Assembly: GCF_934525195.1 (NCBI RefSeq)
Contig: NZ_CAKSZA010000002.1
Span: 248,001-312,000, forward strand
Source of the DNA: an uncultured Eubacterium sp.
GTDB taxonomy: Bacteria > Bacillota > Clostridia > Oscillospirales > Acutalibacteraceae
Direction of reading: 5' to 3'
Length of the DNA stretch: 64,000 bases
The notes beneath the pieces were generated by a model. That model was not told the DNA's origin. It worked only from the letters and a program-made list of their open reading frames with translations, and ran no database searches. How positions within the stretch are numbered: position 1 is the stretch's first letter; each line of letters begins with the position of its first letter. Below, piece after piece: positions 35,516 to 44,073 of the stretch. The position numbers and the translations under genes were made by a program.

Positions 35516-35552
35516 GAAAAATTGCTTCCCCTTATCTAAAGAGGAAGCAATA
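35516..35552 (-). terminator. Terminator of the Ig-like surface protein gene
   Basis: Reverse strand ATTGCTTCCTCTT-TAGATA-AGGGGAAGCAAT followed by TTTTC, 16 bp after the stop. Confidence 0.8.
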
Positions 35553-35567
35553 ATTCAGTTAGTTTTT

Positions 35568-38500
35568 TTAGTTTTTATAAGAAAATGTGCTGTCAAATTC
35601 GTTATAGAAATTCATAAAGATTTCATAATAAAGTGAAGCAAGCTGAGAATCGGAAATTTCTCTGATCGTTGCATAATCTTTTGCATTGATGCAACCGTCC
35701 TTGTTGAAATCAAGTGCCACCATCGGAATGTTAATTTCAACATCTTCGGTCATATCCACAGTCAACATTCTGTTAAATGTTTGGTTATCAAAGAAAACGT
35801 TATGTTCGCCCTGTTTTATCAAACAACTGAGCTTGCCTTCGTTATCCGTGGTTCCAACAAACACATCGTCAACATACACATTTACTCCGCCAACAGGAGC
35901 CGTTCCCTTATCAACTTCCGCACTTTCAAGAACCGTTGTTTTAAAGACAGCGGTATAATAATCAGCTGTTAATTTTACATTATAAGTTGGACTCTGATAA
36001 CTTTCAAGTCCGGCACAAACAGCTTTAAAAGTCAAGTTGTATTCCCCTGCTTTTGCAACAACAAATGTGTCACCGTCAATTTGAATCCAACCGTCACCAT
36101 TATTGTAGTAATAAACAGCATCAGTACAGTTTGGTGAAGAAAGTGTAAATGTGACAATTTGTGAAGTTTCGCCGCCAACAGTTCCCGACGGTGTAACATA
36201 AAGCACGGGTCTTTCGGCAACCGCAATATTATTAATATTGATAACCTCGGTTGTGGTGAGTCCGTTATTTGCAGTCATCACAACAACATATCTGCCGTTA
36301 TCTGTCACTTCAAAATAATCGGATGCAGTTACATCCTTGCCGTTTACGCTGACGGATTTCAAGCCTGAACGGCCTGTGTTAACCTTGTAATAAACCTTAT
36401 ATGAAGAAGCATTACCCTTGTTTTCATCAAGAGTATATTCAAGGGTCGGAGCAACGGTATCAATCATAATGCGGTAGCTGTCGGAATAGTTACTCTCAAC
36501 ACCTGCACCGTTAACTGCCTTAAATATATACGAAGCGTCAACATCTTCATCAATAGTTATAACAGAGCCTTCTTCGGCAGGAATCCAGCTTTTGCCATTG
36601 TCCTTGCTGAAATAATAATGAACACCCGAAATTGCCTGATTGAGTATGCTCATACTGAACTTGACGGAGTCGGCAGTCCATCTGCCAAATGTACCCTCAA
36701 AGTCAACACGAACAACAGGCTCGGTCTTATCAATTTTTACAAAAAAATCGTTTTCGGTCACCGTTTCGTTATCAGCATAGGACACGGCTTTGAATTTATA
36801 ATTCCATTCGCCTTGTTCTTTTACAACAAGTGTGTCGCCGTCCATCTCGACCCAATCTCCACCGTTTAGACTGTAATAATATCTGAAAATGCCCGAAAAT
36901 GCGGTTGATGAAAGTTTGATTGTGACGTCCTTTGATGTCCAACTGTCGCTTTCGTAATTTTCACCGTCGGCATCCGCCGTGACAACAATCTGGGTCGGAG
37001 GCTCAACATCAAGGACATATCCAACCGTCGATTTACTATCGGACATATTGCCCGCTCTATCTATCGCTCTTGCCTCAGCATAACCTTTAAAATCGCTGTC
37101 CTGCAACGGTTTGTTGCTGTCATCATATACTGCCCAATCATTGAGTGGCGTGCCGTTTTCGTCAATAAAACGATATTCAATTCTGTCAACACCTGCAACG
37201 CCAACATCCTCGGCGCTGATAGTCAACTCGGTAGTTTTATTGAAAAACATACCAAAGGAAATTTTGTTTATCAGTCTTGCAAAATCGTTTGTGTCCTTGT
37301 GAGCAATTGAAATTTCTGTAACAATCGGTTTTTGGGTATCAATATTGTTTACAGAGATACTCTGCTCACTTTCAAGCAAACTGTTTGACACGATTTTTAC
37401 AGTATAATTTCCATTTTCAATAACGGTAAATTCTGCTTGACTATCAATTTTACTACCATTGAGATAAACCGCTTTGACACCTGAAGTACCAACATTCAAA
37501 TCATTAATTCTTACAGAATACGACTGATTTGTGATGTTTGTATTATCCTGAGCAAGGGTGAATGACGGAACAATCTTGTCGATTTTAACCGTATACGGCT
37601 GTGTGATTTCGCTTTCAATTCCCGCACTGTTAATAGCTTTAAATGTGTATACGCTGTCCGTATTTTCAGAAACAGTCAAAGAATCGCCGTTAATTTCATT
37701 CCATTCGCCACCGTCAACATTATAGTAATATTTTGTGCCGTCTAATTGGTGTGTACTGCTCAAAGTAAACACAACATCATTGCCTGTCCACGAGCCGTCA
37801 TAATCTGCCGTGTCAAGCGAAACGACAGGTTTTCCGTAAATGATAATCGGAAATTCTGCTGTTACCGAACGACCGTAATGATTATAAACAACCTTAACCG
37901 TTTGCTCTACATCAAATTTTGAATAATCAACAGCGGAGTCGTCAACCGTGTAGTCAAAAACTTCTTCACGAGGCGAGTTGCTGTAATTCGCATAAACCTT
38001 TAATCCGCTTAAATCAAGCTGTTTTACGCCCTCAACATAAGCATATTTCGGGGCGGTAATATCGATTGACTCAACGGCTTTTGAATTCACCTTAACAGGA
38101 AATACCGCACGGAACTGCTCGCCTGCTCTGACGAGAGTTACGAGTACATATTGCTCTCTGTCAATCAAAGTTGGGTCAAATCCGCTTATCTCATAATCAT
38201 CAACATCAACGCTGATAATAGAATCGCCATAGCTTTCGGCATCCGAATAATAATTTGCCAATTCATTGCGGTCGTATGTTGCGGAAACCTTTAATCCGGT
38301 CAAATCAAGTTCCGTTTCGCCCTCGATATAATCATATTTTTCAGGTGCTGTTACAGCTATATTTTTTGGCTGAATTTCAACAACTTGAATTTGTTTTGAA
38401 GCCTCGACATAAGAACCGCTTAATGAAGTTGTTCCCTCTCTGCCAAAGACCCAAAGAGTTGTTGTGCCTGCCGATTTTCCGTATACCTTGCCGTTTGAAT

Positions 38501-40490
38501 CAACAGTTGCAACGCTGTTTTCGGTATTACCCGATGTACTGCTCCAGCTTGAATTCCACGGACGAGTTCCGTCATCAAATGTAAGTCCCCAATGAACATT
38601 TTTAGTGCTGATTCTTGACGGAGAAAATATTGCAGAATACTCTCTCGGAAAGTCTTTGACAACAACATCATTACCCGAAATTGATGCACTCACAAGATTA
38701 TTGACAGAAGCACCTCTGACATTAAAGGTCACAGAAGATGACACACCGCCGATAATCGCAGTAATTGTAACTGATTTTGAATTATAAATAGTGAGTCCGC
38801 CTGAATCAAGACCGAGAACCTTACCGTTTTCATCAACGGATGCAACAGACGGGTCGGAACTTTTCCAAACAACATTTTTGAGCAAATCAGGGTCATAATC
38901 TGCCGGCAAAATATTTGTGATATTAAGCTGACCTGTCTTACCTTCTTCAAGGAACGAGTCCCTACTGCCTACCAAAAAATTTGTAGTAAAGCCGTTGCCC
39001 TTTTCAACAGAAAAGCTTGTAATCGGAACACCCGAAGATACCGTTTTTTCAGCTTCAAGCGAAGTGTCATTATAAGTAACCTTAACATAAATTTTGATTA
39101 TTCCGACTTCTCTTGCAACAAGATTGCCGTTTGCATCAATCGAAGCAAAGCCGTTATCGGCAGGAGTGTCTGCCGTTGCAAGCACAAGCTTGCCCGACTG
39201 TGAATCATATAATCCCCACTGACGCACAACGCCTGTATTTGTGTTAAGTCTTACAGGGGTTACATCCGCAGTATATTTATTTGTTTCGTTAAGTGCAATG
39301 TTCTCATAACCGTTGATTTCAACGCTATTGATTGTGTCGCCGATAACATTTCTATTAATTTTTAGCGACGCTGTTTTTGAAACGCCGTCAATTGTTGCCG
39401 TGATTGTGACGGTTTTTGATAACTGCAAGCCTTGACCAGCATCAAGAGCGGTAACAACACCGTCTTGAGTAATGACAGCGGCTGACGTATCCGAACATTC
39501 CCATTTTACATCGCCTGTGTATGCACCGGCAGGAGAAACATTTTCAATAGTGAGTTGAGTGGTTTCGCCCTCTTTTATATCAAGAGTTCCGCCGATTGCA
39601 AAATCGGTAACAGGAAGTTCTTCACGAGATACGACTTTGAACTCAACAGTATCTGTAACCGCAGAATAAAGAGCGTTTTCGGGATTTGCACGAATATAAA
39701 CAGTACCCGGAGAAGTGAAAGTTACAAGACCGTCGGAGGTAATTGTTGCATGCTTCCATGACTCAGTATCAAGAGCCTTGCCGACGCTCCATTTGACACT
39801 TTGCTTAAGTCGAACAGGAGTTACCGCACCGTACATTTGCACCTGCTTGCCGACAGCAACAGTTTTCGGAACAGTCTTTTTGTTTGTAATATGTACACCC
39901 GTAGGCCATATATTACCTGCCAAACTTTGGTCAACCGCAACCTCTGCCTTGTCGGAAGCAAGAACCTTTCCGCTTTCGTTGACAAGCCGAGCCGTAATTG
40001 TGATTGTCATATTATTCAGCATATTTTCAAGAGCTTCGCCCATAGTTTGGTTAATACCCTTTACAATTGCAACAACCATGTCGGTATTGAGGTTACTGTC
40101 ATTAAGGTCGATATGCGCCTTTGCAAAAGCCTTTTCAATAGCGTCTGCGGTTGCATTGCCTATAAGCGGAGTTGGGCGAACCTCATTATCAAGCCAATAT
40201 TTGATGACGGCAGCTTTTGAGTAATCGTACGCAGTTACCTTGCCTGTTTCGTCAACATCCGCAAGCAAAGGCATATTGCTTTCCCACTCAACAGTCGAGC
40301 CTGCCGGAAGTTCCGACTCCGAATGAGCGACCAACTGTGCAGAATCGTATTCGGTGATGTGCAAAGTTTCTTTCAGCTCCGCATCATTATAATAAATAGT
40401 GATGCTTTCCAACGCATTGACAAAACTCGGTGGCATGCTGACAGATAAAACAAGCCAAACGCTCAACAGCATACTGATTACTTTTTTCAT
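35568..40490 (-). CDS. Secreted multi-domain Ig-like protein with dockerin-like end
   Basis: 1640 residues. The start is ATG 40490 after GGAGGAG; it opens a signal peptide (MKKVISMLLSVWLVLSVS, cut near residue 27). Then come a divergent first module with a helical insert (about 28-195), five BIG2-type Ig-like modules (about 200-715; recurring VKWEC/VWKSSD...AxVDxxG), two BIG4-like modules (about 720-890; DLTGLKV, DLSGLKV), about four repeats of a YYxNxGxW/YTFKAxNxAGxES module (about 890-1530), a carboxypeptidase-regulatory-like module, and a C-terminal DFNKDGCINAKD loop, a perfect EF-hand dockerin repeat. No LPXTG or SLH anchor. No catalytic domain is recognised, so it is probably a structural or adhesive extracellular protein. 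Own promoter and terminator. Confidence 0.88.
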   Translation of the reverse strand: MKKVISMLLSVWLVLSVSMPPSFVNALESITIYYNDAELKETLHITEYDSAQLVAHSESELPAGSTVEWESNMPLLADVDETGKVTAYDYSKAAVIKYWLDNEVRPTPLIGNATADAIEKAFAKAHIDLNDSNLNTDMVVAIVKGINQTMGEALENMLNNMTITITARLVNESGKVLASDKAEVAVDQSLAGNIWPTGVHITNKKTVPKTVAVGKQVQMYGAVTPVRLKQSVKWSVGKALDTESWKHATITSDGLVTFTSPGTVYIRANPENALYSAVTDTVEFKVVSREELPVTDFAIGGTLDIKEGETTQLTIENVSPAGAYTGDVKWECSDTSAAVITQDGVVTALDAGQGLQLSKTVTITATIDGVSKTASLKINRNVIGDTINSVEINGYENIALNETNKYTADVTPVRLNTNTGVVRQWGLYDSQSGKLVLATADTPADNGFASIDANGNLVAREVGIIKIYVKVTYNDTSLEAEKTVSSGVPITSFSVEKGNGFTTNFLVGSRDSFLEEGKTGQLNITNILPADYDPDLLKNVVWKSSDPSVASVDENGKVLGLDSGGLTIYNSKSVTITAIIGGVSSSVTFNVRGASVNNLVSASISGNDVVVKDFPREYSAIFSPSRISTKNVHWGLTFDDGTRPWNSSWSSTSGNTENSVATVDSNGKVYGKSAGTTTLWVFGREGTTSLSGSYVEASKQIQVVEIQPKNIAVTAPEKYDYIEGETELDLTGLKVSATYDRNELANYYSDAESYGDSIISVDVDDYEISGFDPTLIDREQYVLVTLVRAGEQFRAVFPVKVNSKAVESIDITAPKYAYVEGVKQLDLSGLKVYANYSNSPREEVFDYTVDDSAVDYSKFDVEQTVKVVYNHYGRSVTAEFPIIIYGKPVVSLDTADYDGSWTGNDVVFTLSSTHQLDGTKYYYNVDGGEWNEINGDSLTVSENTDSVYTFKAINSAGIESEITQPYTVKIDKIVPSFTLAQDNTNITNQSYSVRINDLNVGTSGVKAVYLNGSKIDSQAEFTVIENGNYTVKIVSNSLLESEQSISVNNIDTQKPIVTEISIAHKDTNDFARLINKISFGMFFNKTTELTISAEDVGVAGVDRIEYRFIDENGTPLNDWAVYDDSNKPLQDSDFKGYAEARAIDRAGNMSDSKSTVGYVLDVEPPTQIVVTADADGENYESDSWTSKDVTIKLSSTAFSGIFRYYYSLNGGDWVEMDGDTLVVKEQGEWNYKFKAVSYADNETVTENDFFVKIDKTEPVVRVDFEGTFGRWTADSVKFSMSILNQAISGVHYYFSKDNGKSWIPAEEGSVITIDEDVDASYIFKAVNGAGVESNYSDSYRIMIDTVAPTLEYTLDENKGNASSYKVYYKVNTGRSGLKSVSVNGKDVTASDYFEVTDNGRYVVVMTANNGLTTTEVININNIAVAERPVLYVTPSGTVGGETSQIVTFTLSSPNCTDAVYYYNNGDGWIQIDGDTFVVAKAGEYNLTFKAVCAGLESYQSPTYNVKLTADYYTAVFKTTVLESAEVDKGTAPVGGVNVYVDDVFVGTTDNEGKLSCLIKQGEHNVFFDNQTFNRMLTVDMTEDVEINIPMVALDFNKDGCINAKDYATIREISDSQLASLYYEIFMNFYNEFDSTFSYKN

Positions 40491-40549
40491 AAAAGCTCCT
40501 CCATTCATTTTTGTAAACCGCAAAATTAAATATTATAAATCTTATGCAA

Positions 40550-40578
40550 ATTATATCACAATTTTGATTGTTTTACAA
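40550..40578 (-). promoter_or_regulatory. Sigma-A promoter of the Ig-like protein gene
   Basis: Reverse strand: -35 TTGTAA (40578-40573), 17 bp, -10 TATAAT (40555-40550). The spacer contains CAAT-CAAA-ATTG. The remaining 40579-40705 is AT-rich with nothing else recognised. Confidence 0.7.
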
Positions 40579-40709
40579 CAAAAATATGCACCAAATACGA
40601 CAGATAATAAAATTAATTAATTATAAGTATACCGAAAAACGATTAATATCTTAAGTTGTTTTTATAATATTTTCTGATTTGTAAACATTTTTCTAAAAAA
40701 CAAAGCACA

Positions 40710-40760
40710 AAAAAATCGCCTGAAAGCCCCAAAAGCAGGGAGTTTCAAGCGATTTTTTAT
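40710..40760 (-). terminator. Terminator of the HAD phosphatase gene
   Basis: AAAAATCGC...GCGATTTTT outer stem with inner GAAAGCCCC/GGGAGTTTC pairing; T run on the reverse strand. The near-symmetrical A/T runs could also act on the other strand. Confidence 0.75.
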
Positions 40761-40776
40761 TTAATTTACGGTTTAA

Positions 40777-41427
40777 TCAGCTTAGTAAATTTTTTAACTC
40801 GTCAACCGTTTTTACAATATATGTTGCATCGGCATTTTTAAGTTCATCAAAGGTGCCATATCCATATTCTACTCCGATTGAATCAATACCTACTGATTGA
40901 GCGCCAATCATATCTTCTGCTCTGTCGCCAATCATTACAACTTTGGATTTGTCCTTGATATTACATTCATTAAGCGCATATTCAATTACTTCTGCCTTTT
41001 TTGACCGAGTAGTATCCATATTCGAACCTGCGATGAAATCAAAATATTTTGTGAGGTCAAAATGCTCCATTATTCTGTCAGTAAACGGTTGAGGTTTAGA
41101 GGTAGCAACAATAAGAGTTTTTCCGTTTTCTTTAAGATTTTGAAGCAAGTCGGTTATGCCGCTGTAAACCTCGTTTTCAAACAAACCTTTTGTGCTGAAA
41201 TATTCACGGTAAAGTTTTACTGCTTGCAAAGATTTTTCCTTATCAAAGCCAAAATATTTTTCAAATGATTCGTGAAGCGGAGGACCTAAAAACTTTCTCA
41301 AAAGTGACATTTCATAATCGTCAATATCATACTTTTCAAGCGCATAAATGATAGAATTAATAATTCCCTGAGATGAATCGGTGAGCGTTCCGTCAAGGTC
41401 AAAAAGAATGGTTGAATAGCTTTTCAT
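40777..41427 (-). CDS. HAD-family phosphatase, phosphoglycolate phosphatase-like
   Basis: 216 residues, HAD subfamily IA. Motif I FDLDGTLTDS (nucleophile Asp10, Asp12), motif II ATSKPQP (Thr/Ser), motif III Lys in SKKAEVI and motif IV MIGDRAEDM are in order, with a four-helix cap between motif I and II. It resembles Gph/PpaX enzymes; the exact phosphate ester is unknown. Single gene between the tsf terminator and its own terminator, AGAGGTG ribosome site. Confidence 0.9.
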   Translation of the reverse strand: MKSYSTILFDLDGTLTDSSQGIINSIIYALEKYDIDDYEMSLLRKFLGPPLHESFEKYFGFDKEKSLQAVKLYREYFSTKGLFENEVYSGITDLLQNLKENGKTLIVATSKPQPFTDRIMEHFDLTKYFDFIAGSNMDTTRSKKAEVIEYALNECNIKDKSKVVMIGDRAEDMIGAQSVGIDSIGVEYGYGTFDELKNADATYIVKTVDELKNLLS

Positions 41428-41455
41428 AAAACACCTCTGTTATAAAATATTTGCA

Positions 41456-41486
41456 AAAAAGAGCATCTCGATTGAGATGCTCTTAA
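41456..41486 (-). terminator. Terminator of the rpsB-tsf operon
   Basis: Reverse strand AAGAGCATCTC-AATC-GAGATGCTCTT followed by TTTTGC. Confidence 0.9.
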
Positions 41487-41494
41487 ATGTTTAA

Positions 41495-42610
41495 TTAGCC
41501 GTTGATTTGCTTTGCAATTTCTTCTGCGAAGTTTTCTTCTCTCTTTTCGAGGCCGTCGCCCTTCATCATACGGATGAAGTTTGTTGCCTTGATTTCTGTG
41601 CCGAGAGTCTTTGCAACGCTTTCAATGTAACCTGCAACTGAACCCTGGAAGAGATCTGAACGAACGAAGTCTTGCTCAAGAAGGCAAATTTCCTTGATTT
41701 GCTTCTGGAGTCTGCCCTTTACAAGGCCTGTGAAAATCTTGTTATCAACAATTTCGTCCTTGTGTGAAACTGCGATGCCTGCAAGAATTTCAAGAGCTTC
41801 CTTAGAAATGAAGTTTGTGAAGTTCTTTCTTTGCTTATTGTCAAGGCCCTGATAAATTGTGATATCTTCATCAGTCCACTTCTTGTCGTTGATAGCTTCG
41901 TCGATAAGCTTGCCGAGGATCGGAATAGGAAGTGAATCAGGCTTGTTGAGAGCACTGTCAACTGTGATTGAGTGCATCTTTTCTGATTCTTCGGCAGAGA
42001 TGTCGTCGCTGCTCAAATACTCAGGATTCATAGCTGCGATTTGCATAGCAACATTCTTGCCCATAGCTACGAATTCAGGATCAGCAGCCTTTGACTCGTC
42101 AGCAACATCAAAGCCAACCATAACACCAACGCTACCGCCGGCATGGATGTATGTTGAAACGATACCGTCCATTCTTTCGAAACGGCGAACTTTCATATTC
42201 TCACCGATTGCAAGAACGAGGTCGTTAAGTGTTTCTGTAACAGTTCTGTCTGTGCCGTCGAACTTCTCTTCCTTAAGAGCTTCAACATCGGCAGGATTTG
42301 TTGCAAGGATTGTCTTTGCAACGCCTTCTACGAAAGACATAAACTTTTCATTCTTTGCAACGAAGTCTGTTTCTGAGTTAACTTCAAGAACAACACCCTT
42401 CTTTGCCTGAGCATCATAGTAAGGAAGAACAACGCCTTCAGCGGCAATTCTTGATGCCTTCTTCTGTGCAGCTGCAAGACCTCTTTCACGAAGGAAGTCG
42501 ATAGCCTTATCCATATCGCCGTCAGCTTCAACAAGAGCCTTTTTGCACTCCATCATACCAACGCCGGTCTTCTCACGAAGAGCCTTTACATCTTGTGCTG
42601 TAAATGCCAT
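41495..42610 (-). CDS. tsf: Elongation factor Ts
   Basis: Nucleotide-exchange factor for EF-Tu. 371 residues from ATG 42610 (GGAGG 8 nt upstream). UBA-like N-terminus (AQDVKALREKTGVGMMECKKALVEADGDMDKAIDFLR region, 4-41), the TDFVAKNEKF motif near 80 and the C-terminal EGLEKR-like GDGLEKREENFAEEI. It is about 75 residues longer than Bacillus EF-Ts; the extra part lies after the first dimerisation subdomain (about residues 185-260) and is polar and helix-rich. Forms the classic operon with rpsB. Confidence 0.95.
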   Translation of the reverse strand: MAFTAQDVKALREKTGVGMMECKKALVEADGDMDKAIDFLRERGLAAAQKKASRIAAEGVVLPYYDAQAKKGVVLEVNSETDFVAKNEKFMSFVEGVAKTILATNPADVEALKEEKFDGTDRTVTETLNDLVLAIGENMKVRRFERMDGIVSTYIHAGGSVGVMVGFDVADESKAADPEFVAMGKNVAMQIAAMNPEYLSSDDISAEESEKMHSITVDSALNKPDSLPIPILGKLIDEAINDKKWTDEDITIYQGLDNKQRKNFTNFISKEALEILAGIAVSHKDEIVDNKIFTGLVKGRLQKQIKEICLLEQDFVRSDLFQGSVAGYIESVAKTLGTEIKATNFIRMMKGDGLEKREENFAEEIAKQING

Positions 42611-42655
42611 AATAATATCCTCCAATATAATAAAGTAAAATTAAGTTATAATTAA

Positions 42656-43393
42656 TTATTCAGCTGCTTCTTCTGTTGCAGGAGCTTCTTCAGGAGCAAC
42701 TGCATCAGCGCCATCTCTACCCTCGATAACAGCGTTAGCCATAGCACCTGCAATAAGCTTTACTGCACGGATAGCGTCATCGTTACCAGGAATTACATAG
42801 TCGATTTCATCAGGGTCGCAGTTTGTGTCAACGATAGCAACGATTGGAAGACCGAGCTTTGTTGCTTCTGATACAGCGATTCTTTCCTTGCGTGGGTCAA
42901 CGATGAACATTGCATCAGGAATCTTCTTCATTTCTGTGATACCGCCGAGGTACTTCTCAAGCTTTTCGATTTCAAGTTCAAGACCTGCAACTTCCTTCTT
43001 TGGAAGAAGATCGAATGTGCCGTCCTCTTGCATCTTCTTGAGTTGAGCAAGACGAGCAACACGACCACGGATTGTCTTGAAGTTTGTGAGCATACCGCCA
43101 AGCCATCTTGCATTTACATATGGCATTGAGCAACGGATAGCCTCTTCCTTAACGCTCTCCTGAGCCTGCTTCTTTGTACCGACAAAGATGATGCTTCCGC
43201 CTTCTGCTGCGAGATCACGAACGAACATATAAGCCTCGTCCAACTTCTTTACTGTCTTTTGAAGATCGATGATATAAATACCATTTCTCTCTGTGAAGAT
43301 GTATTCAGCCATTTTAGGGTTCCATCTTCTTGTTTGGTGACCAAAGTGTACACCTGCTTCTAAAAGCTGTTTCATAGAAACTACATTTGCCAT
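42656..43393 (-). CDS. rpsB: 30S ribosomal protein S2
   Basis: 245 residues from ATG 43393 ([14 protein letters not shown]), 8 nt after GGAGG; an ATG two codons earlier is too close to that site. Typical S2 motifs: [32 protein letters not shown] and [10 protein letters not shown]. The C-terminus has an alanine/glutamate-rich tail. First gene of rpsB-tsf; a structured leader (43394-43506) precedes it and may respond to free S2. Confidence 0.97.
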   Translation of the reverse strand: MANVVSMKQLLEAGVHFGHQTRRWNPKMAEYIFTERNGIYIIDLQKTVKKLDEAYMFVRDLAAEGGSIIFVGTKKQAQESVKEEAIRCSMPYVNARWLGGMLTNFKTIRGRVARLAQLKKMQEDGTFDLLPKKEVAGLELEIEKLEKYLGGITEMKKIPDAMFIVDPRKERIAVSEATKLGLPIVAIVDTNCDPDEIDYVIPGNDDAIRAVKLIAGAMANAVIEGRDGADAVAPEEAPATEEAAE

Positions 43394-43506
43394 TTTCATT
43401 TCCTCCTTTAAGGTTAATCCTCCACAACGAAGTATGGCAAGAGCCGATTTTGTAACCTTTGGCTCAACCTCATTGTGTGCGAATTCGCTTTCTTTTTTAC
43501 GAATGC
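43394..43506 (-). promoter_or_regulatory. Structured rpsB leader with pseudoknot (candidate S2-responsive RNA)
   Basis: Reading the reverse strand: helix P1 CACAATG (43477-43471) with CGTTGTG (43429-43423); inside it helix P2 GAGCC (43465-43461) with GGCTC (43445-43441); loop AAGGTTA (43459-43453) is perfectly complementary to TAACCTT (43416-43410), immediately before the AGGAGG ribosome site. An upstream GCGAATTCGC self-complementary element is also present. Confidence 0.6.
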
Positions 43507-43512
43507 GTTAGC

Positions 43513-43541
43513 ATTATAACAAAAAGGGCTGAAAAAATCAA
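43513..43541 (-). promoter_or_regulatory. Sigma-A promoter of rpsB-tsf
   Basis: Reverse strand: -35 TTGATT (43541-43536), 17 bp, -10 TATAAT (43518-43513). Confidence 0.75.
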
Positions 43542-43550
43542 CCCTTTTTT
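43521..43550 (-). terminator. Terminator of the nnr-lipoprotein operon, overlapping the rpsB promoter
   Basis: AAAAAAGGGTTGA...TCAGCCCTTTTT hairpin on the reverse strand; it contains the rpsB -35. Confidence 0.65.
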
Positions 43551-43571
43551 GCTATTTATATAATATATTTA

Positions 43572-44057
43572 TTAACTTTTTTTGCTGTTAATATCAAATT
43601 CAATGCTGAAATCGGCATCGGGGATATTCAAGCTGACAAGTTCCGATGATTGATTGACTGTCAAAGTGAAATTGCCGACCGAAGTTTTGCCGTCAAAAAC
43701 ATAAGCATTATCAACCTTTTTGCAATTTGAAACAGTTGTGATTACGTCATAAAACAGCACGGCGGGATTATAGGCGGAAACCTTTGATTTATCAGCCTTT
43801 GTGAGCATATCTCGCCTTGAAAAAGCGACCTCTTTGCCGTTGCAGGAAATCGTCGTTCCGCTTGCATTTGTCGAAGTCGGGGTTATGTACACGCTCTCGC
43901 CGTCAAACTTTACATTGGCGGAATAGGAATAATCACCCGTTTTGACCGTTGCGGTTTGAAAATATTTCGGCTTTAGTTCAACGGTACTTTTGACAGTTGT
44001 GCAACCACATAAAAGCAGAAACACAAGGCACATCGAAAATGATATTAATTTTTTCAT
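43572..44057 (-). CDS. Putative lipoprotein
   Basis: 161 residues of no recognised family. A lipobox LLCGC ends the signal sequence with Cys19 as lipidation site, so the protein should be anchored outside the membrane. The rest is beta-rich (YSYSANVKFDGESVYITPTS, VGNFTLTVNQ) and may be a small LolA- or DUF-type fold. It follows nnrDE by 16 bp and ends at the hairpin 43521-43550. Confidence 0.75.
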   Translation of the reverse strand: MKKLISFSMCLVFLLLCGCTTVKSTVELKPKYFQTATVKTGDYSYSANVKFDGESVYITPTSTNASGTTISCNGKEVAFSRRDMLTKADKSKVSAYNPAVLFYDVITTVSNCKKVDNAYVFDGKTSVGNFTLTVNQSSELVSLNIPDADFSIEFDINSKKS

Positions 44058-44073
44058 AAAATCAACCCGAATA

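Noticed and set aside
39715..40224. 169-codon open frame opposite the Ig-like protein gene
   Set aside because: Antisense shadow; the reverse-strand gene is continuous with signal peptide and repeated domains.
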